In this document: positions 44,754 through 52,975 of the stretch, piece by piece
Position numbering within the stretch: the first letter of the stretch is position 1
Layout: the number at the start of each line of letters is the position of its first letter
NCBI GenBank assembly: GCA_003116855.1
Contig: BEWT01000016.1
Location: 52,183-116,182 of the forward strand
DNA: 64,000 nt
Reading direction: 5' to 3'
DNA from: Desulfurococcaceae archaeon AG1
Lineage (GTDB): Archaea > Thermoproteota > Thermoprotei_A > Sulfolobales > AG1
Notes under the pieces: model-generated
Database searches by the model: none
Told to the model about the DNA's origin: nothing
The model's input: the letters and a program-made list of their open reading frames with translations, nothing else
Position numbers and translations under genes: made by a program

Positions 44754-45085
44754 GTACCCTGGATCTCTATACCTCTCTCCATCAGCTTATTAATTATCTC
44801 TTTCTTTGATGCCTCCTGATCAAGTTCTAGTGTATTGGGATTAAATGGTGGCTTAGTTAGCACCGGTAGTATTACCCCGCCTTCTAGTTCGACGAATAGC
44901 TGGGGCAGCCATGCGAAGCCGAAATCATCCTTATCCCCATACTGGTTTGCAAATACATAGTCTTCCTCTATGATCTTGAGTTCTACATTGAGGAGTTTGG
45001 AGAGCCAGTTAGCTATGTCTAGGAAGAATCTATGCTGTGGCTGGTAAGACGCTGTATCCAGTATTACCCTCACGATCCTGGTCAT
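44750..45085 (-). CDS. Conserved hypothetical protein linked to L38e
   Basis: A 111-residue protein I do not recognise as a named family. It opens with strand-helix MTRIVRVILDTASYQPQHRF, then LNVELKIIEEDYVFANQYGD and a central FAWLPQLFVELEGGVILPV, which loosely recalls a thioredoxin fold without a C-x-x-C. The start overlaps the L38e stop by four bases, so the pair is translationally coupled, which hints at a ribosome- or translation-related role. Confidence 0.6.
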   Translation of the reverse strand: MTRIVRVILDTASYQPQHRFFLDIANWLSKLLNVELKIIEEDYVFANQYGDKDDFGFAWLPQLFVELEGGVILPVLTKPPFNPNTLELDQEASKKEIINKLMERGIEIQGT

Positions 45086-45312
45086 TCTTTCTCACCCTCA
45101 GCCCCCTTTGATATCTCAACCATGTTGCTGCACTTAATACTCTTAATAATATCATCCAGCTTGTCTAGCGGGACTACAAGTGTGTAGAGGTATCTCTTCG
45201 TCCTAGCCTTGATCTTCCCAACATTTTTCTTCCTATCCCTCACAACCCTGCACTCGACAGCTTTTTCCGCGTATTTTTTAAATTCCTCGAGATCCTTCAC
45301 AAATACTGGCAA
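45082..45312 (-). CDS. rpl38e: Ribosomal protein L38e
   Basis: Seventy-six residues matching archaeal/eukaryotic L38e: MPVFVKDLEEFKKYAEKAVE, VVRDRKKNVGKIKARTKRYL and a final LYTLVVPLDKLDDIIKSIK. L38e is part of the large subunit and in archaea occurs mainly in crenarchaea and relatives, which supports the taxonomic placement. The start ATG has GGTGATGCC near it. It is followed by a coupled hypothetical gene. Confidence 0.88.
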   Translation of the reverse strand: MPVFVKDLEEFKKYAEKAVECRVVRDRKKNVGKIKARTKRYLYTLVVPLDKLDDIIKSIKCSNMVEISKGAEGEKE

Positions 45313-45383
45313 GGCATCACCTATATTCTAAGTAGGAGGGAGCTTATAAGGAGCTGCGCATTGATTCTCTGGAGAAGCTATTA

Positions 45384-45773
45384 ATGCGCGTAGCTGTTAT
45401 CGATACTAGTGCTTTCCTATTGCTTGTTGATAAGAACTTCGACGTTCTGGATCATCTTAACGAGGATCTAAGCGAGGTTCTGAGCTGTGCAACCACAGAC
45501 TCAGTGATTAGGGAGATATTTTCTCTCAAAGCCCTGTGGAGAGGTCTAACTATATTTGATGATTATATCAACAAGATCTTTGAGAGATGCCATATATACT
45601 CGATCTCTGAGGATCATGAGAAAGAAAGCGCTGACCACGATATATTGAGACTTGCAGCAGCGCTGGGAGCATATATAGTTACTATTGATAAAGAGTTGAG
45701 AAAAATCGCCAGAGACACAGGGATCAGGGTGATACACTATAGGGAAAGTAAAAATAAACTTGAGGAGGAATAG
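45384..45773 (+). CDS. PIN-domain RNase (Fcf1-like, COG1412)
   Basis: A 129-residue PIN domain with the four acidic residues of this nuclease fold: VIDTSAFLLL (Asp), TTDSVIREIF (Glu), SADHDILRLAAALGAYIVTIDKELRK (two Asp). The arrangement, the TTDSVIREI signature and the closing GIRVIHYRE are those of the archaeal COG1412 group related to Fcf1/Utp24, which processes pre-rRNA in eukaryotes. It is not paired with an antitoxin gene, so a housekeeping RNase is more likely than a VapC toxin. The MptE-like gene begins at its very end. Confidence 0.8.
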   Translation: MRVAVIDTSAFLLLVDKNFDVLDHLNEDLSEVLSCATTDSVIREIFSLKALWRGLTIFDDYINKIFERCHIYSISEDHEKESADHDILRLAAALGAYIVTIDKELRKIARDTGIRVIHYRESKNKLEEE

Positions 45774-45777
45774 CTCC

Positions 45778-46572
45778 TTGGCAAAAACAGAATCTTTTAC
45801 CAACAACTCTACAAGATCGATTTCAGATATAAACATAACCTCAACCTATGGATGGGACGTGTTGAGAGCTATTGATCTATATAGAATGGTTCTAACAGAT
45901 ATGGGGATAGACTATAACGTTGAGTGGGATGCCTCTCGCACAGCATGTTTAATAGCAAAATCAGCAGAGCTAAGAGAACCTTTAGAGGTGCTAGAAGAGC
46001 TAGCAAGCATAGTTAAAGGTAAGGAGGTTTATGTAATAGGCGCTGGTCCCAGCCTGCTGAATAAAGAGCTCAGGTTTAGAGAGGACGATATAGTGTTCTG
46101 CGCAGACGGGGCTTGCTCGCCTATAGAGGGAGAAGCCATGGTTATTTCAGTAACAGATCTCGATGGCGGTATAGAGCCAGCAGATAAGGTATATAATATG
46201 GGTGGCTATGTAGTTTTGCACATCCACGGCGATAATTATCGTAATATAGCTATAAACATAGATCTTGTTAAAAAGTGGAGAAAGAGGATCCTTATAACCG
46301 TGCAGACACTACCACCGTGCTCCTCCGTCACAGTAATACCTGGCTTCACGGATGGTGATAGGGCTTATCTCTTAGCTCTCTCTTTAGAAGCACGTGGAAT
46401 AATTACAATAGGCATGGATCTACTGTCAGAAATCTCTACAGCGTTTTCGAAAAAAATATATGGCGAGTATGGCTATTCGACGGTCAATAAGCTTAGAAAA
46501 CTCAGATGGGGGTATAGGATTATCGATTCTCTCAGATATGGTATTCTGGGCTCACAAACGATCCACAGATAA
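45778..46572 (+). CDS. mptE: 6-hydroxymethylpterin pyrophosphokinase MptE-like
   Basis: The protein matches the DUF115/COG1634 family that includes archaeal MptE, which transfers pyrophosphate from ATP to 6-hydroxymethyl-7,8-dihydropterin on the way to folate- or methanopterin-type cofactors. Motifs: VYVIGAGPSLLNKE, FCADGACSP, VISVTDLDGGIEPADK, LHIHGDN, VIPGFTDGDRAYLLAL and IITIGMDLL. A frame from 45760 exists, but TTG 45778, after GAGGAGG, is the better start. The N-terminal ~75 residues (YGWDVLRAIDLYRMVLTDMG) are the helical part common in archaeal members. Confidence 0.82.
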   Translation: MAKTESFTNNSTRSISDINITSTYGWDVLRAIDLYRMVLTDMGIDYNVEWDASRTACLIAKSAELREPLEVLEELASIVKGKEVYVIGAGPSLLNKELRFREDDIVFCADGACSPIEGEAMVISVTDLDGGIEPADKVYNMGGYVVLHIHGDNYRNIAINIDLVKKWRKRILITVQTLPPCSSVTVIPGFTDGDRAYLLALSLEARGIITIGMDLLSEISTAFSKKIYGEYGYSTVNKLRKLRWGYRIIDSLRYGILGSQTIHR

Positions 46573-46727
46573 TTAGATCTACACGTTCATCCTTGCTATT
46601 AGTGGATTGCAGCAAATATCTATAGAATCTTATAGATCACATCTAATATGGTAGGGCCAAGGCTATATGGACTTACAGTGAGAGTGGAGGAAAGCTCGAT
46701 GATCAATACCTATTTGATATAGATCAA

Positions 46728-47141
46728 CTATTTCTTTTTGCTACCCTCAACGATACTCGTATATCCTTTAAAGAGATCTTTCACCTTCTCAAATTGATCC
46801 TCTGGGATAAGTATATCGTTACCATCATATATTATCTCCACACCTTCTAAGGGGTTCTTCGGAGGATCTGGAAGCGATTCTAGAGGTTTCTCTTTCCCCA
46901 CATATACATAGATCCCCCTCTCTTTGGTTGATATATAGAGATACCAATACCTTCCATAGTAATAGTTATACTTAACTTTAGAGGGATCCTTACGACTCTT
47001 TTTGACAGTCTTTCTCACAGGCATGAGGTAGAAGCCTGTATGTTTAATCTGGTTGTTATATTCCTTTATCTCCTTTACATAACTATCATAGATCTCTTTG
47101 ATCCTATGGGCCCCGCCAACGATCCTTATCAGGGCCTTCAA
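46728..47141 (-). CDS. Hypothetical protein beside L37Ae
   Basis: A 137-residue lysine- and tyrosine-rich protein that I do not recognise. It begins with a basic helix (ALIRIVGGAHRIKEIYDSYV), has a central strand region with NYYYGRYWYLYISTKERGIY, and ends in an acidic/basic helix with a lysine tail. The high positive charge and position just after rpl37ae suggest RNA contact, but this is inference. It contains no cysteine and no membrane helix. A similarly placed Pcc1 or Brix gene in other archaea does not match it. Confidence 0.55.
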   Translation of the reverse strand: MKALIRIVGGAHRIKEIYDSYVKEIKEYNNQIKHTGFYLMPVRKTVKKSRKDPSKVKYNYYYGRYWYLYISTKERGIYVYVGKEKPLESLPDPPKNPLEGVEIIYDGNDILIPEDQFEKVKDLFKGYTSIVEGSKKK

Positions 47142-47207
47142 CTCGAGCCCATATATATTATGAAGTTAGGGTATATATTACCTAATAGTATTTTTTATAG
47201 TATTTCT

Positions 47208-47468
47208 CTACGTTCTCTTACTACCAGCAGGCGATACTCTGCCTATCTCTGTAAACGGGACATATGCTCCTCCAGCCCATGTGTATCCACATTTAGGGCA
47301 TCTCCATATACCGACAGCCGGTCTCTCCAGGATCGACTTCTTCTTGCATTTGGGGCACTCGTATTCCTGATATCTCTTCTCCATTACCTCCTTCCATCTC
47401 TTCCTAAGGCTTGAACCATACCTCGCACCAAATCTACCGGCTATACCTACAACCTTCTTTTTCGCCAT
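47208..47468 (-). CDS. rpl37ae: Ribosomal protein L37Ae
   Basis: A large-subunit zinc-ribbon protein. The sequence MAKKKVVGIAGRFGARYGSS is followed by the zinc site C-P-K-C (YECPKCKKKS) and C-P-K-C (WRCPKCGYTWAGGAY), all four cysteines intact. I start at ATG 47468; the frame extends five codons further without support. Length (86 residues) is normal. Confidence 0.93.
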   Translation of the reverse strand: MAKKKVVGIAGRFGARYGSSLRKRWKEVMEKRYQEYECPKCKKKSILERPAVGIWRCPKCGYTWAGGAYVPFTEIGRVSPAGSKRT

Positions 47469-47657
47469 TCTATGCTCCCGCACTATCTCTCTTTCAAAGC
47501 TTAAGAGCTCTCCACACTAAGTCTTCTTTTGTTTTATCATCAATACTAGAGATCGATTCTAATACTAATATGTGCTCAACAATATACGTTGCCATCGGCT
47601 CACAACAGGATCGAGGTAGCTTTTAGGGAGGATAGAGGGATCATTATAGGGGGTAAT

Positions 47658-48143
47658 GTGCCTGCAGACCCTAGGTTTATTGTTGACACAATGCTGGGCA
47701 ACCTTGCCAGGTGGCTAAGGATCCTTGGCTATGATACTCTTTACAACCCTACAATGGAGGATTGGGCTATAATGAGAATAGCTGAGAAAGAGAAAAGAGT
47801 TATAGTTACCAGAGACGTCGGGCTATATAGAAGAGCTGTTAAAAAGGGCCTTGAAGCTGTTCTTGTAAACGATACAGAGATAAGTGATATGATAAAAACA
47901 CTCGCAATAAAGTGCAAGATAAGGACACACTTCGACGAAAACGACACGAGATGCCCTGTATGTAATGGTATTCTGAGGAAAACAGACTCTTTAGTAGAGG
48001 TTAGTGGGAAAGTTGATCCCCATATCATATCATCATACAAAATATACTGGATATGCAACTCCTGCGGAAAAGTATATTGGAAGGGTAAGCATTGGAAGAA
48101 CATAGAGAAGGTGCTCTCTCCACTTACAGACGCCTCTAGCTAG
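47658..48143 (+). CDS. Mut7-C RNase domain protein (PIN-like, zinc-ribbon)
   Basis: A COG1656/DUF82 protein: the PIN-like Mut7-C domain starts RFIVDTMLGNLARWLRILGY with the first acidic residue, continues IMRIAEKEKRVIVTRDVGLYRRAVKKG with the second, and ends in a zinc ribbon of CPVCNG and CNSCGKVYWKGKHW. It is the archaeal counterpart of the C-terminal domain of the Mut-7 exonuclease. GTG 47658 follows GGGGGTAAT and begins close to the domain; the frame opens at a TTG at 47589, which would add 23 residues. Confidence 0.82.
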   Translation: MPADPRFIVDTMLGNLARWLRILGYDTLYNPTMEDWAIMRIAEKEKRVIVTRDVGLYRRAVKKGLEAVLVNDTEISDMIKTLAIKCKIRTHFDENDTRCPVCNGILRKTDSLVEVSGKVDPHIISSYKIYWICNSCGKVYWKGKHWKNIEKVLSPLTDASS

Positions 48144-48838
48144 CAGTCACTCCTTAATAATATTACCTATAACCTATAGCTAGAACAAACTATGCATCTA
48201 AGATCTATATCCTAGCTTCTCAGTACTACAGAAGACCACACAAAACATTCTCTCGCTTCTACCTCTAACCCTAGAATAGAAAGACTCAGCAGCACTACAA
48301 TTGGCATGTGATTCAACCAGGATTAGTATCTCAAAAACTGCAAGCCTTAACTAAAGAGACCTTTCCCAAAGCCAGAGGATCTTTGAAAAAGACATGAAGA
48401 TTTCGAAAGAACAATCCGTATACTGACGAGAGAGAACAGTCAGAGAATCCAGTTTAAAATTGCATAGCTAGTAGAGACTACGATAGCTATTTAAGCATAG
48501 CCTAGAACGGTTGTTCTGCTAATGCAATCGAATTAAACGCATATGATGCTGGAAAGCTATATGATTTTGAGTGTATTTCTTGCCACCACGCTTTTATAAG
48601 CTGGATTTATGGGAGTCTATTATTACCAGTCCTTAATAGATCCTTACGGTTAAACAAATCTCCTTAACTGCTACTGCTAATGATATCGGCGTAAGAATTC
48701 GCTTCACAGAACATAGAGCGGTATTACCCTTAGAGCGAATCCTAGCCTTCTCCACTCTATACAAAGCTCTAAAAACCAGGATCTTACAAACGTAACGCTT
48801 ATTAACCCAGAATCAAGATCAGATCTTAGGTGATTCAC
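48144..48838. other. Long AT-rich intergenic region upstream of the wHTH/xerA pair
   Basis: Nearly 700 bases without a gene I can support. Frames seen on either strand are short and lack ribosome sites. I see no tRNA, CRISPR or clear repeat. It may be a replication-, recombination- or phage-related region, given XerA next to it, but I could not identify a dif site or origin box. Confidence 0.35.
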
Positions 48839-49012
48839 TTGAGCAGCACAGAAAAGGTAATGAATGTCTTGAAGAGCAAGGGTAAGGCATCGCCAAAAGA
48901 GATTAGCCAATCAACAGGGCTGAACTATAATACAGTGAGAGGAGCTCTGAACAGACTTCTCAAGAAGGGCCTTGTAAAGAGACTCGAGAGAGGAGTATAT
49001 ACACCTGCTTAA
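48839..49012 (+). CDS. Small winged-helix DNA-binding protein
   Basis: A 57-residue helix-turn-helix: KVMNVLKSKGKASPKEISQS then TGLNYNTVRGALNRLLKKGL and VKRLERGVYTP, the wing of a MarR/DprA-like mini-domain. TTG 48839 follows AGGTGA with good spacing; a GTG nine bases earlier (48830) is also possible. It lies 85 bases before xerA on the same strand and probably regulates transcription of itself or neighbours. Such tiny wHTH proteins are common in crenarchaeal chromosomes and mobile elements. Confidence 0.65.
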   Translation: MSSTEKVMNVLKSKGKASPKEISQSTGLNYNTVRGALNRLLKKGLVKRLERGVYTPA

Positions 49013-49097
49013 AGAAACCAGCACATTTTTAATACAACGATTTAACCGATAACTTTTTTACCTCAGATCTCCTTTAGCTCGATATAAGGATATACAT

Positions 49098-50018
49098 ATG
49101 ACTAAGTTTGAGATACCGAGAGCATCTGAAGAAATGCTCAATCTAACCCTCGAAGAAGTGTTAGAAGAGTTTCTAGTCCAGCTAAGGGCTGCTGGGGCTA
49201 GTGAGAAGACTATAAGGAGCTATAGGGCCGCTGTAAAGGATCTTGTGAAAGTAGTGGGTAATAAGAAGGCCTCTGAGCTGACTGAGAGAGATATCCAGGT
49301 GTGGCGGCTTACAAGGCTTAAGAACGGGTTTGAGAGAAAAAAGGGAGATATAAAGGCTTCTCAAAACACACTTTATTACTACTCACTCTTCATAAGATCT
49401 TTTGTAAAATGGCTTGGGAGAAACATAAGCGTCGGTAGCTTTAAAAGAGGCTCGAGAAAGCTTATAGATACTCTCAAGCCCCAGGAGATCTATAGGCTTA
49501 TTGATGCCTGCAGAGATCTATTAGACCTAGTCATAGTCTCTCTACTAATTGAAACAGGACTAAGAGCCTCCGAGCTACTCTCAATTAGATGGGGCGATGT
49601 GGATCTCGAGGCTAGGGAGATATATGTGAAGAATGCTAAGTATGGAGAAGAACGGGTTGTGTTTATAGGGGATCTATCCAGAAAAGCCCTAGAAACCTGG
49701 AAGAGCTATATAGGTAACAATGATGACAGAGTTATCCCCATAACATACACAGCCCTATATAAAAGACTAAAGAAACTAGCACAAAGAGCAGGAATAGACC
49801 CCAGGAAGGTTAGACCCCACATACTAAGACACACCTTTGCCACAGAGGCTCTCAAGAAAGGCCTACCTCTTCCAGCACTTCAAAGAATCATGGGGCATAG
49901 AGATATAAAGACAACACAAGTATATCTCCATATCGTGAAGGACGATATCAAGAACATGTATATGAGAATATATTCGCTAGGTAGCGAGAACAATAGATCT
50001 ATTATCACAAGCGCCTGA
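49098..50018 (+). CDS. xerA: Tyrosine recombinase XerA
   Basis: A 306-residue tyrosine recombinase of the archaeal XerA type, which resolves chromosome dimers at dif. The N-terminal core-binding SAM-like domain (about 15-110) precedes the catalytic domain with R156 (ETGLRASELLSIRW), K181 (KNAKYGEE), H241-x-x-R244 (HILRHTFA), H267 (IMGHRDI) and the nucleophile Y276 (TTQVYLHI). All catalytic residues are present. No att-like duplication or other integrase-element genes flank it, which favours the housekeeping XerA over a provirus integrase. ATG 49098. Confidence 0.88.
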   Translation: MTKFEIPRASEEMLNLTLEEVLEEFLVQLRAAGASEKTIRSYRAAVKDLVKVVGNKKASELTERDIQVWRLTRLKNGFERKKGDIKASQNTLYYYSLFIRSFVKWLGRNISVGSFKRGSRKLIDTLKPQEIYRLIDACRDLLDLVIVSLLIETGLRASELLSIRWGDVDLEAREIYVKNAKYGEERVVFIGDLSRKALETWKSYIGNNDDRVIPITYTALYKRLKKLAQRAGIDPRKVRPHILRHTFATEALKKGLPLPALQRIMGHRDIKTTQVYLHIVKDDIKNMYMRIYSLGSENNRSIITSA

Positions 50019-50073
50019 AACCATTTTAAGCCTATATAGTTTAACGATACCCCGTATCAGGTTTTTAGCATAG

Positions 50074-50103
50074 ACACCAAACAACATCAATTGCTATGAA
50101 ACC
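50074..50103 (+). repeat. Diverged end motif similar to the 185-bp elements
   Basis: Thirty bases ending ATCAATTGCTATGAAACCC, matching about 24 of 30 positions of the 3' end of the 185-bp element (ATCAACAGCTATGAAGCCC). Only this end is recognisable here, about 55 bases after xerA. It could be the scar of a third, older copy. Confidence 0.3.
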
Positions 50104-50120
50104 CTAACTAAGTCTACGCC

Positions 50121-51185
50121 TTAGTCTATCACTTTAGTCGCTATGGCTAAGTTCTCTGCAGCCTCTATAGAGAGACCATCTCTCCCGAGTATTGTATACC
50201 TTTCGGGTCTTATCTTGTGAGCTATTGTGAGAGCCTCTATGATCTTTTCTCTAGATACGCCCAGCTCCTTAGCCGATGTAGGAGCTCCCAGAGCCTTAAG
50301 TATATACCTTATCCTCCTCCACTTCTTCCCGTGGAGATATGCCATCATTATCGTACCAACCCCCACCTGTTCTCCATGGAGTGCTGGGTATCCTGCAACC
50401 ATGTCTAGTGCGTGGCTAAACAGATGCTCGGAACCGCTTGCAGGTCTTGTCGACCCTGCTATGCACATAGCGACACCGCTGCTTATAAGTCCTTCGACAA
50501 CTATTCTGTAGGAATCGATCGTTCCGTTCTTAATCCTCTGCCAGGAGTTTATAACATGCTTGGCACTATGGATAGCGAGGGAGGCAGCATATTCGGCGTA
50601 GTACTCATTATGGAGGAGATGGGCTAGCCTCCAATCAAGCACGGCTGTAAACTTTGCTATAAGATCCCCAACCCCGGCTATCAAGAGCCTTCTAGGAGAC
50701 TTGACCATGTAATCCAAATCGACAAAAATAGCTATCGGTGTTACCGCACCTACAGACTTTACCTCGCCTATTCCTTTTATCGATGCAAAGGGCGATGCTA
50801 TTCCATCGTGGGAGGGGGCTGTTGGGAAGCTTATAAAAGGCTTTCCAAGCTGTTTTGCCGAGTACTTAGCAACATCTATAGCCTTTCCTCCTCCGAGCCC
50901 TATAACACCATCGATCCCGCGTTCTCTTAGGGCTTCAATCACCTTCTCAACATTCTCGATCGTTGAGGCAGAGATCTCTATCCTCGATACCTCGAAACCC
51001 TTATCAGTCAGAATCTCTGAAACCTCCTTGGCATACGCCCTGGTATTGCCGGAGCCGCTTACTAGGAGAAAGCTTCTCCCGATCCCTAGACTAAGGATCC
51101 TCTGAGGCACCTCATACCTAATACCACTGCCTATCAAGATGCTTCTAGGAAGATCTATTAAGTGTCTTGCCAAATGCTTGCCCAA
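50121..51185 (-). CDS. egsA: sn-Glycerol-1-phosphate dehydrogenase
   Basis: This enzyme reduces dihydroxyacetone phosphate to sn-glycerol-1-phosphate, which sets the stereochemistry of archaeal ether lipids. The 354-residue protein has the NAD(P)-binding VIGLGGGKAIDVAKYSAKQL, FPTAPSHDGIASPFASI, the zinc-ligand region AGVGDLIAKFTAVLDW and later SEHLFSHALD and HGEQVGVGTIMMAYLHGKKW, whose Asp/His residues bind the metal. It is complete and of normal length. It is an essential archaeal gene, divergent from the molybdopterin oxidoreductase. Confidence 0.94.
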   Translation of the reverse strand: MGKHLARHLIDLPRSILIGSGIRYEVPQRILSLGIGRSFLLVSGSGNTRAYAKEVSEILTDKGFEVSRIEISASTIENVEKVIEALRERGIDGVIGLGGGKAIDVAKYSAKQLGKPFISFPTAPSHDGIASPFASIKGIGEVKSVGAVTPIAIFVDLDYMVKSPRRLLIAGVGDLIAKFTAVLDWRLAHLLHNEYYAEYAASLAIHSAKHVINSWQRIKNGTIDSYRIVVEGLISSGVAMCIAGSTRPASGSEHLFSHALDMVAGYPALHGEQVGVGTIMMAYLHGKKWRRIRYILKALGAPTSAKELGVSREKIIEALTIAHKIRPERYTILGRDGLSIEAAENLAIATKVID

Positions 51186-51303
51186 AGCATTATACCAAAG
51201 GAATATTAGCAGGAGTAGTTATAAGGATAAGCAGAGCATTAGATCCTCAACGACAGAATCAGCTAAGCTTATTACTCTATTAGAGATAATCTATTAAGAC
51301 TAG

Positions 51304-51942
51304 GTGGAGCTCTTGGTTCAAGTTGAGGCGAAAAACACGCCTCCAGGACAGCGATGGATCCCGAGATTCATTATATATGCTGAGTTCGGGATCCCTAAGG
51401 TTGATATAAACAAATATAGGTTGATTGTTAGCGGTCTTGTTGAGAAGAACTTAGAACTAAGCTATGACGAGCTCAAATCACTTGCAGATGCTGAATACAC
51501 CTCCGATTTCCACTGTGTGACTGGATGGAGTGTTGCTAATGTGAGGTGGAGAGGCGTAACCCTCTCGAAGATCATGGGTATGGCTGGTGTTAAACAAGAG
51601 GCTAGATGGTTATATACTATAAGCATGGATGGCTATACAACAATAGTACCCATAGAGGATGCGAGAGACCCCAGAGCTATCATTGCTCTGGAGATAAATG
51701 GAAAGCCTCTTAGCGTAGAACAGGGATATCCAGCAAGGATCTTCATACCACATCTATACGGCTGGAAAGGAGCAAAATGGGTTGAAAAACTGGTCTTCCT
51801 AGACCACTATGTAGACGGCTACTGGGAGGAGAGAGGCTATCATGAAAGAGGAAACGTGTGGGATGAAGAGAGGTTCAAGGGAGCTGGCAGACATCTCAGG
51901 AGAAGGATTGTTGGTTTCTCCAACACTGCAGAGAAAGGGTAG
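51304..51942 (+). CDS. Sulfite-oxidase-family molybdopterin protein
   Basis: A 212-residue protein consisting mainly of the Moco-binding SUOX/YedY fold. The molybdenum-ligand cysteine is in [16 protein letters not shown]; the family's [20 protein letters not shown] and [18 protein letters not shown] follow. No twin-arginine signal is visible, so it may be cytosolic, or the real start may differ from GTG 51304. Substrate is unknown; relatives reduce S- or N-oxides or protein methionine sulfoxide. No heme partner is next to it. Confidence 0.8.
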   Translation: MELLVQVEAKNTPPGQRWIPRFIIYAEFGIPKVDINKYRLIVSGLVEKNLELSYDELKSLADAEYTSDFHCVTGWSVANVRWRGVTLSKIMGMAGVKQEARWLYTISMDGYTTIVPIEDARDPRAIIALEINGKPLSVEQGYPARIFIPHLYGWKGAKWVEKLVFLDHYVDGYWEERGYHERGNVWDEERFKGAGRHLRRRIVGFSNTAEKG

Positions 51943-51962
51943 TAGCCATTTAACAAGGTTAG

Positions 51963-52973
51963 CTAGCTCTTCTGAACCTTTCTGTTGATCTTTATAGCGA
52001 ATCTTCTAAGAAGCCTGAGCTTCCTCACAGCTATCTTCTCGGGGAGGAACTCGAGACTAGCGTTGTGCGTGAGGTATAGATCGCTTTCATATCTACCGAG
52101 CACTTTAAACAGTTTTGGAGCGATATCCCTATACCTCTCCATCTTCGTAGTCCTCGAGTTAATAATAGCTATCCCAATACCGCCTGATCCCAGAAGCTCT
52201 CCCAGCTCGTTCCAAGCGCTCTCTGGCGCTTCAACCATATCAACCACATACCCTATGTTACCAAGCCTCGTAGAGGCTTCTCTAAACATTCTAACCCCTT
52301 CTCTGTTATATCCAAAATACATGATAGCCCAGATCCTTGCTTTGGGGAAGTTTCTCGCTATCTCCTCATATATTTCTCTAACAGTGTTTAGCTTAGCATT
52401 CCCCATAACAGCTATAGATGGTTCATGGAGATCTATATTTACCACACCTTCCTTCAGCGAGCCCTCTATCTCGCTATATATCACCTTCTCTGCATAGTCT
52501 CTCATAAAGCTTTCTAAATTATAATCACTGGTTTCTATGAGAGCGTTTGTAGCCATTGTATATGGTCCTGCAAGGGAGAGCGAGACCCTGTTGGGCTCTA
52601 TGCCCAGGTTTCTCGCTATCGATAGGCTTTTCACAAGCATCCTCGAGATCTTCGGCTCATCATAAGAGATCCTCCCTCTCACTATGGGTTGCCTGAAAAA
52701 GTAGTTGTTATCATAAAACCTCCTGAGACCGTCCACAACAACCCCGCCTATTCCCGAAATAAGGGGGTTGAATATATCATCCCACCTAAACATGCCATCG
52801 CTGAACCTATCATAGCCTAGACCCTTTAAGAGTTTGAAAAACCTCTCAGTATATCTCTCATAGACCCTCTCAAGATCCTCCTGAGACATCTTCCCAGAAG
52901 AGAACCTAGATATGGCTCTCGCAAGACCTCTGGGTCTAGGGTATATACCGTGTTGCATGATCATGACAGGCAT
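51963..52973 (-). CDS. Core-MetE paralogue lacking zinc ligands
   Basis: A 336-residue TIM-barrel protein homologous to the C-terminal half of cobalamin-independent methionine synthase. It keeps the outline of the neighbouring gene (for example NIDLHEPSIAVM and a LEFLPEKIAVRKLRLLRR end) but lacks the ligands that bind zinc and homocysteine: the H-x-C of its partner is replaced by AIMYFGYN, and the late N-P-D-C-G by THNASLE. It is therefore probably not catalytic by itself. It lies two bases after the intact paralogue, suggesting a two-subunit enzyme. Confidence 0.72.
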   Translation of the reverse strand: MPVMIMQHGIYPRPRGLARAISRFSSGKMSQEDLERVYERYTERFFKLLKGLGYDRFSDGMFRWDDIFNPLISGIGGVVVDGLRRFYDNNYFFRQPIVRGRISYDEPKISRMLVKSLSIARNLGIEPNRVSLSLAGPYTMATNALIETSDYNLESFMRDYAEKVIYSEIEGSLKEGVVNIDLHEPSIAVMGNAKLNTVREIYEEIARNFPKARIWAIMYFGYNREGVRMFREASTRLGNIGYVVDMVEAPESAWNELGELLGSGGIGIAIINSRTTKMERYRDIAPKLFKVLGRYESDLYLTHNASLEFLPEKIAVRKLRLLRRFAIKINRKVQKS

Positions 52974-52975
52974 TG

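Noticed and set aside
49098-50018. Provirus or integrative-element integrase
   Set aside because: No att-flanking tRNA, no phage or plasmid genes nearby, and the protein fits XerA in length and motifs.
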